From assembly GCF_000757385.1 (NCBI RefSeq), contig NZ_JRHH01000003.1:372001-436000 (forward strand): 64,000 bases of DNA, given 5' to 3'. Every line of letters starts with the position of its first letter. Position 1 is the stretch's first letter. Under the pieces are notes generated by a model. The model saw nothing but the letters and a program-made list of their open reading frames with translations. It did no database searches and was not told the origin of the DNA. The DNA comes from Flavobacterium aquatile LMG 4008 = ATCC 11947 (GTDB lineage Bacteria > Bacteroidota > Bacteroidia > Flavobacteriales > Flavobacteriaceae). The position numbers were made by a program, and so were the translations under genes. Shown piece after piece: positions 1 through 8,935 of the stretch.

Positions 1-518
1 ATGTGAAGAATAATTTCGGTACCACGTGAAGTTTTGTCAGAAGGTTCTAAAGTAAATTCTGGGCTTCCGTCGCATGTCCAATGTGCTGCTGGTTCGTCTT
101 TGAATGATTTTGTTATGATTTCAACTTTTTCTGCAACCATAAACGCCGAGTAGAATCCTAATCCGAAATGACCGATAATTCCTGAATCTTTGGCAGAATC
201 TTTATATTTTTCTAAAAATTCTTCAGCTCCAGAAAATGCAACTTGATTGATGTATTTTTCAACTTCGTCAGATGTCATTCCTAAACCTTGATCAATAATG
301 TGAAGTTTTTTTCCTTCTTTATCGATTTTTACTTCAATTATTGGGTTGCCATATTCTACTTTGGCTTCACCAATACTTGTTAAATGTTTTAATTTTAAAG
401 TTGCATCTGTTGCATTTGAAACCAACTCACGAAGAAAAATCTCGTGGTCATTGTAAAGAAATTTCTTAATTAAAGGGAAAATGTTTTCTACTGAAACATT
501 AATTTTTCCTGTTGACAT
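1..518 (-). CDS. htpG: Molecular chaperone HtpG (Hsp90), N-terminal part, cut by window edge
   Basis: Reading the minus strand from the ATG at 518 gives an open frame to base 1, so about 172 N-terminal residues of an Hsp90 family ATPase are present and the rest lies outside the window. The GHKL ATP-binding site is visible: the N-box around E31, N35 and D38 (FLRELVSNATDA), the IDQGLGM motif that binds adenine, and the GHFGLGFYSAF lid motif. The protein is a cytoplasmic ATP-dependent chaperone. It is divergent from the lipoprotein gene at 693, and the 174-bp gap must hold both promoters. Family assignment is secure. Confidence 0.96.
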   Translation of the reverse strand, partial: MSTGKINVSVENIFPLIKKFLYNDHEIFLRELVSNATDATLKLKHLTSIGEAKVEYGNPIIEVKIDKEGKKLHIIDQGLGMTSDEVEKYINQVAFSGAEEFLEKYKDSAKDSGIIGHFGLGFYSAFMVAEKVEIITKSFKDEPAAHWTCDGSPEFTLEPSDKTSRGTEIILH

Positions 519-644
519 ATTTTGAACTTTTAAGTTAAACAATTTTCAAGTAGTAGTCAAATTCAATACCAAAACTTCTTTTCTGACAAAATGACGTAGT
601 AGTAATTCTACAATTTTTGAATATAATTGTATAAAAAGTTTCCG

Positions 645-664
645 TAAATTTGCAACTATATTTG
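645..664 (+). promoter_or_regulatory. Two overlapping candidate -7 elements upstream of lipoprotein gene
   Basis: TAAATTTG (645-652) and TATATTTG (657-664) both fit the Bacteroidota TAnnTTTG -7 consensus and lie 29-48 nt before the ATG at 693. I cannot tell which is used, and no clear -33 element stands out. Confidence 0.5.
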
Positions 665-692
665 TAGTATAAAATTCTAAAACTTAATTTAT

Positions 693-1166
693 ATGAAAAA
701 AAGTATTTTTTTAATGTTGTTTTCAATATTTATTATGGGTTGTAAATCTAAAACACCTGTAACAAGTACTGTAGTTGACAACAAAACAGAGCGAGCAATT
801 AAAGGTAATTACGTATTATCTTCTGTGAGTTATCCGGGTTCAGATTATATCAAGGTTTCATCATTTGATGTAGCCGATTCTAAATGTTTTGTGGGAAGTA
901 AATGGAAATTTGTTTCTAACAATAACAAAGGAAATTTCGCATTGGACAATGCAAGTTGCACTAGTTTTGTATCAGATATTACTTGGTACATTAATAAAGA
1001 CGGTAAATTTGTAATGAAAATTCTTAACGATAGCAAATCGAAAAAATTAAAAGAAGGTTATATTTTGAGAGTTCAAAATGTAACAGAATCTTCATTTCAA
1101 TTGGTTGATTTAGGCGATGTAGGTGGAAAATCGATAGATATAGTTTATCAATTTCAAAGAAATTAA
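693..1166 (+). CDS. Lipocalin-like lipoprotein
   Basis: A 157-residue protein with a lipoprotein signal peptide (hydrophobic stretch, then IMGCKS with the lipidated Cys at about residue 17), so it is expected on the outer membrane or periplasmic face. After the signal, the pattern GNYVLSSVSY ... WKFVSNNNKG ... I.W.I...G.F...I ... YQFQRN resembles the lipocalin-like small barrel lipoproteins common in Bacteroidota. It lies 21 bp upstream of the OmpA-family lipoprotein gene on the same strand, so the two are probably co-transcribed. The ligand is unknown. Family call is from pattern recognition and is moderate. Confidence 0.7.
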   Translation: MKKSIFLMLFSIFIMGCKSKTPVTSTVVDNKTERAIKGNYVLSSVSYPGSDYIKVSSFDVADSKCFVGSKWKFVSNNNKGNFALDNASCTSFVSDITWYINKDGKFVMKILNDSKSKKLKEGYILRVQNVTESSFQLVDLGDVGGKSIDIVYQFQRN

Positions 1167-1187
1167 TAATTTAAATAATAAATAGAT

Positions 1188-1883
1188 ATGAAAAAAGGTA
1201 CGATATATTTTTTAGTAAGTGTTTTTGCTTTCGGTACAGTTTTTACAAGTTGTGAGGCTGTAAAAAATACAAACAACACACAACGTGGTGCTGGAATTGG
1301 TGCTGTTGCCGGTGGAGTTCTGGGAGCAGTTCTAGGAAATAACCTTGGAAAAGGTGGTAACGGAGCAATGGGTGCCGTTCTTGGTGGCGTTATTGGTGGT
1401 GTTGCTGGTGGAGTAATTGGTAACAAAATGGATAAACAAGCGAGAGAAATTCAAACTGCTTTGCCTGGTGCACAAGTAGAGCGTGTTGGTGAAGGTATTC
1501 GTTTAGTACTGGGTGAAAACGCAGTACGTTTTGATACTAATAAATCTACGTTGACAACTGCTGCTAAAGCAAATTTAGATAAATTGGTTCCTGTATTTCA
1601 AAGTTATGCAGATACTGATATTGTAATTTATGGTTATACAGATATTACTGGAAAACCTGAATATAACTTGACTTTATCTGAGCAAAGAGCAGCTTCTGTA
1701 AAAGCCTATTTAGCTGGTAAAGGATTAAATACTTCACGTATTAATACAACTGGTTTAGGTATTGCAGATCCAATTGCAACTAACGATACTCCAGAAGGAA
1801 GAAGCCAAAACCGTCGTGTAGAATTTGCAATTACTGCAAATGCTAAAATGGTGGAAGAAGCTAAAAAAGAAGCAGGAAACTAA
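1188..1883 (+). CDS. OmpA-family lipoprotein with glycine-zipper domain (YiaD-like)
   Basis: A 231-residue protein. Residues 1-22 are a lipoprotein signal ending at TSCEA. Residues about 33-83 are a glycine zipper (repeated GAVAGGVLGAVLG / GGVIGGVAGGVIG), expected to insert in or associate with membrane. Residues about 110-222 are an OmpA C-terminal peptidoglycan-binding domain (YGYTD, LSEQRA, GLGIADPIATNDTPEGRSQNRRVE). The predicted role is linking the outer membrane to peptidoglycan. It follows the lipocalin-like gene closely and is followed by a hairpin terminator at 1905. Confidence 0.93.
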   Translation: MKKGTIYFLVSVFAFGTVFTSCEAVKNTNNTQRGAGIGAVAGGVLGAVLGNNLGKGGNGAMGAVLGGVIGGVAGGVIGNKMDKQAREIQTALPGAQVERVGEGIRLVLGENAVRFDTNKSTLTTAAKANLDKLVPVFQSYADTDIVIYGYTDITGKPEYNLTLSEQRAASVKAYLAGKGLNTSRINTTGLGIADPIATNDTPEGRSQNRRVEFAITANAKMVEEAKKEAGN

Positions 1884-1904
1884 AGAAAATAGTTTACATA
1901 AATG

Positions 1905-1936
1905 AAAGCGTTCCTAGAAATTAGGAGCGCTTTTTT
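1905..1936 (+). terminator. Rho-independent terminator after OmpA-family gene
   Basis: A 12-bp stem (AAAGCGTTCCTA / TAGGAGCGCTTT, one G-U pair) with a 5-nt loop is followed by a T tract. It ends the 693-1883 transcription unit. Confidence 0.85.
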
Positions 1937-2033
1937 GTTTTCAAATATTTTGAACGACATTTAACAAATATTTTTGTTTACTTTATTTCTCTATTAGTTA
2001 AACAATAACTAACTTTACATCAAATTCAATAAA

Positions 2034-2705
2034 ATGGAAACTACAAAGAAAACAACTGCAAAGAAGAAACTGATTGATGATAATCAAATCATTTCTAAGT
2101 ACATGGATTATGTGTTGGAAAAAAATGAAGAACCAAAAAATGTTTTTTCGTTTTGTAAGGAGCATAAAATTGAGGAAAAAGATTTTTATACTTTCTTCGG
2201 ATCAATTGATTCTTTAAAACAAGAAATTTGGGTGAAATTTTTCGAAAATGCTGTAGAAACTATATCTAAGGAAGAAGCATTTGAAACATACACCGATAAA
2301 AATAAATTGCTAACGTTGTATTTCACTTTGTTTGAATTACTTACACTAAATAGAAGTTTTATCTTATTTAACTTGAAGGATAATAAGGAAGGTTTAAAGA
2401 ATTTGAAAAATTTAAAACTTTTTAGAAACCATTTTAAAGATTTTATCGTAAATATCATTAATAACAACGAAACTATAGTTAGTGATAAAGTTACCAAAAT
2501 CACTAAACCTGTATTTTCTGAAGGTGCATGGATTCAGTTCTTATTTTTATTGAAATTTTGGATGGATGATACTTCAAAAGGTTTTGAAAAAACGGATGTT
2601 TTAATTGAAAAATCGGTGAATACAGTAGTCGATTTATTAGATACAAAACCATTAGAAAGTTTATTCGATTTAGGTAAATTCCTTTGGAAAGAAAAAATGA
2701 ATTAG
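2034..2705 (+). CDS. TetR-family transcriptional regulator
   Basis: A 223-residue cytoplasmic protein without signal peptide. After a lysine/threonine-rich start, residues about 17-70 have the TetR helix-turn-helix layout in a weakly conserved form (FCKEHKIEEKDFYTFFGSIDSLKQEIW). The rest is an all-helical ligand or dimer domain. It lies 3 bp upstream of the AarF/UbiB-type gene, and this pairing suggests it either regulates that gene or acts with it. Ligand and targets are unknown. The HTH is recognisable but divergent. Confidence 0.72.
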   Translation: METTKKTTAKKKLIDDNQIISKYMDYVLEKNEEPKNVFSFCKEHKIEEKDFYTFFGSIDSLKQEIWVKFFENAVETISKEEAFETYTDKNKLLTLYFTLFELLTLNRSFILFNLKDNKEGLKNLKNLKLFRNHFKDFIVNIINNNETIVSDKVTKITKPVFSEGAWIQFLFLLKFWMDDTSKGFEKTDVLIEKSVNTVVDLLDTKPLESLFDLGKFLWKEKMN

Positions 2706-2708
2706 TAC

Positions 2709-4019
2709 ATGAAAACATTAGATAAAATTCCAACAGGAAAAATAGAGCGCGCCAGTCAATTAGTAAAAACCGGATTTAAAGTTGGAGGAAATTATGTTGC
2801 TTATTATGGTGAGAAAATTGTAAATCCGTCTTTAAATCGTGATAAATTAAACGAAAGTAATGCCGAAGATATTTATGACGGATTAAAGAATTTAAAAGGA
2901 AGTGCGTTGAAAGTTGCTCAAATGTTGAGTATGGACAAAAGCATTATGCCGCAGCAATATGTAGACAAGTTTTCGTTGTCGCAGTTTTCGGTTCCGCCAT
3001 TGTCTGCGCCATTAGTTAGAAAAACATTTAAAAAATATTTAGGTCAATATCCAGAGAACTTATACGATTCATTTACGCCAGATGCTATGAACGCTGCGAG
3101 TATCGGTCAGGTACATAAAGCGACCAAAGATGGGAAAAATCTTGCTGTGAAAATCCAATATCCAGGTGTAGCTGATAGTATAAGTTCGGATTTGGCTTTA
3201 GTAAAACCGTTTGCCATCAGAATGTTTAACATTAAAGGAAAAGATTCTGATAAATATTTTAAAGAAGTTGAAGATAAATTATTAGAAGAAACCGATTATA
3301 ACTTAGAATTAAAACAAAGTTTAGAAGTTTCAGAATGGTGTAAGCATATTACGAATTTACGTTTTCCAAAATACTATCCAGAATTATCTTCTGAGAAAAT
3401 ATTGACAATGGAATGGATAGATGGAGAACATTTATCAGAATTTGCAGCACAGAATGAAGATAGAGAAAAAGGAGATAAAATCGGTCAGGCACTTTGGGAT
3501 TTTTATATGTATCAAATGCATCATTTAAAACAAGTTCATGCCGATCCGCATCCTGGAAATTTCTTGATTGACAAAAATGATATGTTAGTTGCAATAGATT
3601 TTGGTTGTATAAAACACGTTCCGTTAGAATTTTATGTTCCGTATTTTGAATTGGCAAAACCAGAAGTAATTGATAATTCGAAGTTGTTCAATGAGAAATT
3701 GTACGAATTAGAGATTTTAAGATTAGACGATTCAAAAGAAGAAATCGTATATTTTACAAAGTTATTTCATGATTTATTGAGTTTGTTTACCAAACCATTT
3801 CATGGCGATTATTTTGATTTTTCAGATGATGATTTCTTTGGACAAATTGCCACAATGGGTGAAGAATTTGCAAAAGACACGCAATTAAGAAAAATGAATG
3901 GGAACAGAGGTTCCAAACATTTTTTATACATAAATAGAACCTTTTTTGGTTTGTATAATTTACTTCATGATTTAAAGGTTAGAGTAGATACCAAAGCTTA
4001 TGAGAAGTACATTAATTAA
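2709..4019 (+). CDS. AarF/UbiB/ABC1-family atypical kinase
   Basis: A 436-residue protein of the ABC1/ADCK/UbiB family. Visible family motifs are the KxGQ-like helix replaced here by KGSALKVAQMLSMD, the AASIGQVHKA nucleotide-loop motif, AVKIQYPGV with the conserved lysine, MEWIDG, the catalytic-loop VHADPHPGNF and the metal-binding VAIDFGC. The family supports ubiquinone or isoprenoid-lipid metabolism as an ATPase/kinase-like protein; in a menaquinone-using flavobacterium the exact substrate is open. Translation is probably coupled to the TetR gene 3 bp upstream. A strong terminator follows at 4046. Confidence 0.9.
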   Translation: MKTLDKIPTGKIERASQLVKTGFKVGGNYVAYYGEKIVNPSLNRDKLNESNAEDIYDGLKNLKGSALKVAQMLSMDKSIMPQQYVDKFSLSQFSVPPLSAPLVRKTFKKYLGQYPENLYDSFTPDAMNAASIGQVHKATKDGKNLAVKIQYPGVADSISSDLALVKPFAIRMFNIKGKDSDKYFKEVEDKLLEETDYNLELKQSLEVSEWCKHITNLRFPKYYPELSSEKILTMEWIDGEHLSEFAAQNEDREKGDKIGQALWDFYMYQMHHLKQVHADPHPGNFLIDKNDMLVAIDFGCIKHVPLEFYVPYFELAKPEVIDNSKLFNEKLYELEILRLDDSKEEIVYFTKLFHDLLSLFTKPFHGDYFDFSDDDFFGQIATMGEEFAKDTQLRKMNGNRGSKHFLYINRTFFGLYNLLHDLKVRVDTKAYEKYIN

Positions 4020-4045
4020 TGATTAGTTTGTTTATTGGTTAGGTT

Positions 4046-4088
4046 GAAAGAGCGGTTCTCTACTTTAGAATCGCTCTTTCTTTTTTTT
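4046..4088 (+). terminator. Rho-independent terminator after aarF-like gene
   Basis: A 14-bp stem (GAAAGAGCGGTTCT / AGAATCGCTCTTTC, one G-U) with a 7-nt loop and eight Ts. Because it lies inside the longest possible reading frame of the next gene, it shows that the ABC gene starts downstream, at 4125. Confidence 0.92.
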
Positions 4089-4095
4089 AAATTAC

Positions 4096-4103
4096 TACTT
4101 TTG
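4096..4103 (+). promoter_or_regulatory. -7 promoter element of the ABC ATPase gene
   Basis: TACTTTTG matches TAnnTTTG and lies 22 nt before the ATG at 4125, just after the upstream terminator. It supports the shorter start of the ABC gene. Confidence 0.7.
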
Positions 4104-4124
4104 CAGTATAGAATCATCAAGAAA

Positions 4125-5045
4125 ATGCTCCAAGTAAAATCCATCTCCTTTTCGTATTTAAAAGAAAAAACCATTCTAAATGCTTCATTTTCGCTAGAAA
4201 AAGGAAAATCACTTGCTATAATTGGCGAAAGTGGTTGCGGAAAAAGTACGCTTTTAAAATTAGTTTACGGTTTGTATGACTTAGATGAAGGAGCCATTTT
4301 TTGGGAAGATACCGAAGTTTTAGGTCCGAAATATAATCTTATTCCAGGAATGGATTTTATGAAATACCTCGCACAAGATTTTGATTTAATGCCTTACATA
4401 ACTGTTGCAGAAAATGTTGGAAAATATTTATCCAATATCGATTCTGATAAAAAATGGAATAGGGTAAAGGAGCTTTTAGAAATTGTAGAAATGGAAGATT
4501 TCTTTGATGTAAAGGCCAAATATTTAAGTGGCGGACAAATGCAAAGAGTCGCCATTGCTAGAGTTTTAGCGCTGGAGCCAGAAGTTTTATTATTCGACGA
4601 ACCTTTTAGTCACATCGATAATTTCAGAAAAAATAGTTTGCGAAGAAAGTTGTTTGCTTACTTAAAAGAAAAGCAAATTACTTGTCTGGTTGCCACTCAC
4701 GACAGCACCGATGTTTTATCATTTGCAGATGAGGTTTTGGTAATGAAAAATGGTGAAATCACAGAATACGGAACTCCAAAAACATTATACCAAAATCCAA
4801 AATCCAAATATATTGCCTCACTTTTTGGTGATGTAAATGAGTTGAAAATTGATGGAAAACAAAAATATATTTATCCGCATCAATTCGAAATTGTCGATAA
4901 ATCGGATATAAAAGTCGAAGTTCTAAATTCCTATTTCAGAGGAAGTCATTATTTGATTGAAGCAAAATTGAATAATGAAATTCTATTTTTCGAAAATAAT
5001 TCTGAAATTAAAAAAGCAACGCAGGTTCATCTAAAAATAAAATAG
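4125..5045 (+). CDS. ABC transporter ATP-binding protein (orphan, FbpC/PotA-like)
   Basis: The chosen start gives 306 residues (MLQVKSISFSY). Walker A is GESGCGKST, the signature is LSGGQMQRVAIAR, Walker B is VLLFDEPFSH, and the switch is VATHD. After about residue 235 there is a short extra domain like the TOBE-type regulatory region of iron, molybdate or polyamine importers. No permease or binding-protein gene is adjacent, so the transporter partner must be elsewhere or the ATPase has another role. The longer frame from 4035 is rejected because it runs through a terminator and promoter. The stop codon lies inside the next hairpin. Confidence 0.88.
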   Translation: MLQVKSISFSYLKEKTILNASFSLEKGKSLAIIGESGCGKSTLLKLVYGLYDLDEGAIFWEDTEVLGPKYNLIPGMDFMKYLAQDFDLMPYITVAENVGKYLSNIDSDKKWNRVKELLEIVEMEDFFDVKAKYLSGGQMQRVAIARVLALEPEVLLFDEPFSHIDNFRKNSLRRKLFAYLKEKQITCLVATHDSTDVLSFADEVLVMKNGEITEYGTPKTLYQNPKSKYIASLFGDVNELKIDGKQKYIYPHQFEIVDKSDIKVEVLNSYFRGSHYLIEAKLNNEILFFENNSEIKKATQVHLKIK

Positions 5046-5072
5046 ACCTTTAAAAATGATTAAAGGTCTATT
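5041..5072. terminator. Bidirectional terminator between convergent genes
   Basis: A perfect 12-bp stem (AATAGACCTTTA / TAAAGGTCTATT) with an 8-nt loop. It includes the stop codon of the ABC gene and serves the convergent S9 peptidase gene as well. Confidence 0.85.
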
Positions 5073-5094
5073 CTCTATTTTCTATTCTCTCTTT

Positions 5095-7503
5095 TTAGTT
5101 TTTCAAATATTTTTCTAAGAACTGATCTTGTTCCCAAAGCAAGTGCAAAATGTTTTCTTTAGCAGCATAACCATGTGATTCTTTTGGTAAAATCACCATT
5201 CTTGTCGGTGCGCCCAAATTTTTCAATGCTTGAAAGTAACGCTCTGTTTGCAAAGTAAAAGTTCCCGGATTATTATCGGCTTCACCGTGAACTAAAAGTA
5301 AAGGTGTCTTCATTTTATCGGCATTCATAAAAGGCGACATTCCGTTGTAAATGGCTGGAACATCCCAATAATTACGTTGCTCGCTTTGAAATCCGAAAGG
5401 CGTTAAAGTTCTGTTGTATGCACCACTTCTTGCAATTCCGCAAGCAAATAAATTAGAGTGTGTAAGTAAATTTGCGGTCATAAAAGCACCATACGAATGT
5501 CCGCCAACAGCTACTTTTTTACGATTGATGTATCCTAAATTATCGACAGCATTTATTGCAGCTTCGGCATCATCAACCAATTGCGTAATAAAAGTATCAT
5601 TTGGTTCTGTTGTTCCTTCACCGATGATAGGAAACGATGCATCGTCAAGAACGGCATAACCTTTAGTAACCCAATATACAAACGACCCATAATTCGGAAA
5701 TGTAAATTCATTCGGATTTTTGTCGTTTTGTCCAGCCGAGTTTTTGTCTTTAAATTCTGCAGGATAAGCCCAAATTAACAACGGTAATTTCTCTTTTTTA
5801 GTTCGGTCATAATTTGCAGGCAAATATAAAGTTCCCGATAAATCTACACCGTCTTTTCTTTTGTACTTAATCACTTCTTTGTACACATTTTTGATACTTT
5901 CAAACGGATTTTGAAAAGCAGTAATAGGCGTCAATTTACCCGATTTAATATTTCTGAAATAGTAATTCGGATAATCATTTTTAGATTGAATCATAACCAA
6001 AACATCACCTTTTTTAAAATCTTCAATCGACATCAAATCTTCTTTTTTGTCTTTAATTTTTGAGGTGTAAAGTCGTTTCGTTTTTAATGTTTTCAAATTC
6101 ATTTCATCAATAAAAGGAAACTGACCTTCTTTGGTATGTCCATCACCAATTAAATAAGCATTTCCGTTTTCTGTTGCAATAACGTATCTTCCAAATTCAT
6201 TTTTCTTGGTTTCAAAATTTCCTGGATCAGAATAAATATCTTGCGAATTTCTATCCGAAATTACTTTTGGAACTTCATTTGGATTGGATGGATTTAGCAA
6301 ATAAGTTTTCGTATTTCTTGTATCGTACCAACTGTCATAAGCAATTGCAAACGAATCATTTCCCCAAGTTATACCACCAAAACGTTGTTGTGTCTTCATC
6401 ATTGAAGTTGGAGCCGAATTAAAAGGTGCATTCCACTGAAAAACTTCATCTCTGTAATCTACTTTTTTAGCTTGGTCACCTTCATCAAGTGCTTCAACGT
6501 AAACCAAAGTTGCTGGTTTGTCTGCTCGCCAACTCATGCTTCTTTTTCCTTTTCTAACCGATGAAAAACCTTTTGGCATAATTTCGGTTAGCGGAACTTC
6601 GTTTACTTGTTTCACCTCTTTTCCAGTCAAATCATAAACTACAGATTTCTGAGGAAAACGGCTCAAAGGAACAATGTAAGAATAAGGTTTCTGGATGGTT
6701 GTTAGCATCAAATAATTTCCATCTGGCGAAAAACTTTCTCCGGCATAAATATCGGCCGATTTAAATAAACTCGCTGTTCCAGAAGTAGTGATTTTATACA
6801 ATTCAGAAGTTACTAATGCATCAAAATTTGCTTCATCCGATTTATTTTTCAGCAAATCTTGATACGTTCTATTTTGCGATTTTGAACCATCACTTACAGA
6901 AACTGTTGGTCCTTTTGGCAAATCTTTTTTCTCATCAATTAAAGCTGGTCGGTTTTTAGGCAATACTTTTACTAATAAAGTTTCGTTGTCTTTCATCCAG
7001 CTAAATGGACTTCCTAAATTGGCATTTAGATTATCAGAAGTTATTTTTTTTGCAGCAGCAGAAGCTACATCAATAATCCAAAGTTCTACTCCAGAATTAG
7101 TCGTGTTGGTAAAAGCAATTTTCTTTTCGTTTTGCGACCAAGCTACATTCGAAATCTTAGCATTTGATGGTAATCCACTAACTTGAGTTTCATTTTTATC
7201 GCTAATTTTTCTAAGTTTCAAATTGTTAACATACGTAACCGTACTCGAAATATTAGTCACAGGATTAATACGTAATCCACCCAAACGCATTTCTTCTTGA
7301 TTCAAATCGTCTAGCGTTTTGTAAGTGTTTCTGTAACTCAATAGCATGTATTCTTTTTTAGAATCCATACTTACAGACGGTGCTCTTTCATAATCGGCAA
7401 GTGCCATAATTTCGGACGAAGGCTTTTTATAAGTAAGATTCTCTTGTGCAAAACTTGAAAATCCTAACCCAATTAAAAACAATGATAAAATTCTTATTTT
7501 CAT
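5095..7503 (-). CDS. S9-family prolyl oligopeptidase-like serine peptidase, exported
   Basis: An 802-residue protein with a signal peptide (FLIGLGFSSFAQE, cleavage near residue 19). Residues about 30-530 are a beta-propeller-like region. Residues about 560-802 are the alpha/beta-hydrolase domain with nucleophile S670 in GGHSYGAF, acid in VHGEADNN and histidine in KESHGYAAKE. The layout resembles the S9C-like, glutamyl or dipeptidyl peptidase group of Bacteroidota. It probably trims peptides in the periplasm or at the cell surface. It is monocistronic, with a terminator downstream. Exact specificity cannot be read from sequence. Confidence 0.92.
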   Translation of the reverse strand: MKIRILSLFLIGLGFSSFAQENLTYKKPSSEIMALADYERAPSVSMDSKKEYMLLSYRNTYKTLDDLNQEEMRLGGLRINPVTNISSTVTYVNNLKLRKISDKNETQVSGLPSNAKISNVAWSQNEKKIAFTNTTNSGVELWIIDVASAAAKKITSDNLNANLGSPFSWMKDNETLLVKVLPKNRPALIDEKKDLPKGPTVSVSDGSKSQNRTYQDLLKNKSDEANFDALVTSELYKITTSGTASLFKSADIYAGESFSPDGNYLMLTTIQKPYSYIVPLSRFPQKSVVYDLTGKEVKQVNEVPLTEIMPKGFSSVRKGKRSMSWRADKPATLVYVEALDEGDQAKKVDYRDEVFQWNAPFNSAPTSMMKTQQRFGGITWGNDSFAIAYDSWYDTRNTKTYLLNPSNPNEVPKVISDRNSQDIYSDPGNFETKKNEFGRYVIATENGNAYLIGDGHTKEGQFPFIDEMNLKTLKTKRLYTSKIKDKKEDLMSIEDFKKGDVLVMIQSKNDYPNYYFRNIKSGKLTPITAFQNPFESIKNVYKEVIKYKRKDGVDLSGTLYLPANYDRTKKEKLPLLIWAYPAEFKDKNSAGQNDKNPNEFTFPNYGSFVYWVTKGYAVLDDASFPIIGEGTTEPNDTFITQLVDDAEAAINAVDNLGYINRKKVAVGGHSYGAFMTANLLTHSNLFACGIARSGAYNRTLTPFGFQSEQRNYWDVPAIYNGMSPFMNADKMKTPLLLVHGEADNNPGTFTLQTERYFQALKNLGAPTRMVILPKESHGYAAKENILHLLWEQDQFLEKYLKN

Positions 7504-7652
7504 GGACGTTTGGTTTTAGTAAAAAATATTGGTCTAAATTACTATAATTGTGTTACAAATTGAACGAAGTTTTAGTTAAAAATTAAAATCAAAAAAGAAG
7601 TTGTAATCGTTCATAGTAATCCAATTTTTTCTAATTTTATAAAAAAATTGAA

Positions 7653-8915
7653 ATGAAAAAAATTACTTTCTTGATTGTGTTGTTTACCAATATTCTAGTA
7701 GCGCAATACACATGGAATCCATTAACTTCAATTCCTGCTAATGGTGGCGGACAGCGATTTGACGATGTTTTTTTTCTCGATGAAAACTTGGGTTGGGCTG
7801 CCAATGGCGGATTTGCAGCAGTTTATAAAACTACAGATGGAGGTGCTAATTGGACGCTTCAAGCCAATAATACAACTTTAGGAAGCAGTCATTATTTTAG
7901 AAATATTGAATTTCTAAACAGTAACATTGGTTTTTTAGGAACGCTAAATAATAAATTTTACAAAACTGTTGATGGAGGAACCAACTGGACTTTGGTCAAC
8001 AACATTACACCCAATCCGCAAGCAATATGTGGTTTAGATTGCGTAGGAACTTCTACCGTTTATGGTTGTGGCGCCTATTTTTCTCCAGCGTATGTTATAA
8101 AATCTACCGATAGCGGCGCAACTTGGCAATACATCGATATGAGTGCTTATGCCAATGCGTTGGTCGAAGTTTTATTCGTAGACGAAAACATCGGTTACGT
8201 ATCTGGGAATAATAATTCTGGAGCTGTAATTTTAAAAACCACGAATGGCGGATCAACTTGGACGACAATTTACAACGGAACAATTCCGGGTGAATATGTT
8301 TGGAAACTTCAAATTTTGGCTAGTAATCCCAATGTGTTTTTTGGTTCAATAGAATCGATTGCACCCAATTCGGGAAAAATGATAAAATCTACCGATGCTG
8401 GAGTTACGTGGATAAGCAAGAATTTTCCAGATGTCGATGTTCAAGCCATTGGTTTTGTTACTGAAAATCATGGTTGGATGGGCGGACACAATTCGGGATT
8501 TTACGAAACTTTCGATGCTGGAACCACTTGGACCAATACGTCTGTTGGAAGCAATTTAAATAGAATTTTCTTCATCGGAGATATTGCTTATGCTTCGGGT
8601 ACAACCATTTATAAAATGTCAAATGCCTTGTCCAATGGCGATTTTCAAGAAGTAGATAGAATTCCTTTAAAAGTTAGAGTTGCTCCAAATCCAATCAAAG
8701 ATAAATTGAATTTAGAAATTGATTTTCTTGGAACCGATCATTTACTTCTAGGCTTATATTCCATCGACGGAAAATTAATCAAGCAATGGAAACCAGAAGA
8801 AATTACCACAGCTGGAATAAGAAAATACACCTTTGATTTTCCTTATCCAAAAGGAGTTTACATTCTAAACTTACACACCAATACAGGAAGACAATCGGTT
8901 AAAGTAATAAAATAA
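7653..8915 (+). CDS. Secreted beta-propeller (BNR/YCF48-like) protein with T9SS type A sorting domain
   Basis: A 420-residue protein with a signal peptide ending at VAQ. Residues about 30-330 hold repeated blades of the form KTTDGGANWTL, KTVDGGTNWTL, KSTDSGATWQY, KTTNGGSTWTT, KSTDAGVTWIS and TFDAGTTWTN, the T.DGG..W signature of BNR/YCF48 propellers. The last about 75 residues (VAPNPIKDKLNLEI ... GVYILNL ... KVIK) are a T9SS type A sorting domain, so export to the cell surface or medium is expected. Substrate or partner is unknown. Confidence 0.9.
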   Translation: MKKITFLIVLFTNILVAQYTWNPLTSIPANGGGQRFDDVFFLDENLGWAANGGFAAVYKTTDGGANWTLQANNTTLGSSHYFRNIEFLNSNIGFLGTLNNKFYKTVDGGTNWTLVNNITPNPQAICGLDCVGTSTVYGCGAYFSPAYVIKSTDSGATWQYIDMSAYANALVEVLFVDENIGYVSGNNNSGAVILKTTNGGSTWTTIYNGTIPGEYVWKLQILASNPNVFFGSIESIAPNSGKMIKSTDAGVTWISKNFPDVDVQAIGFVTENHGWMGGHNSGFYETFDAGTTWTNTSVGSNLNRIFFIGDIAYASGTTIYKMSNALSNGDFQEVDRIPLKVRVAPNPIKDKLNLEIDFLGTDHLLLGLYSIDGKLIKQWKPEEITTAGIRKYTFDFPYPKGVYILNLHTNTGRQSVKVIK

Positions 8916-8935
8916 CGGAACACTTTTTCAAGTAG

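Noticed and set aside
1163-1426. Minus-strand ORF rich in Pro and Thr (repeating TPP/APL pattern)
   Set aside because: It is the antisense of the glycine zipper of the OmpA-family gene; Gly codons read backward give Pro, so it is a shadow.
4035-4124. Longer N-terminus for the ABC ATPase
   Set aside because: The segment contains a strong terminator for the upstream gene and a TAnnTTTG promoter element; translation from there is not credible.
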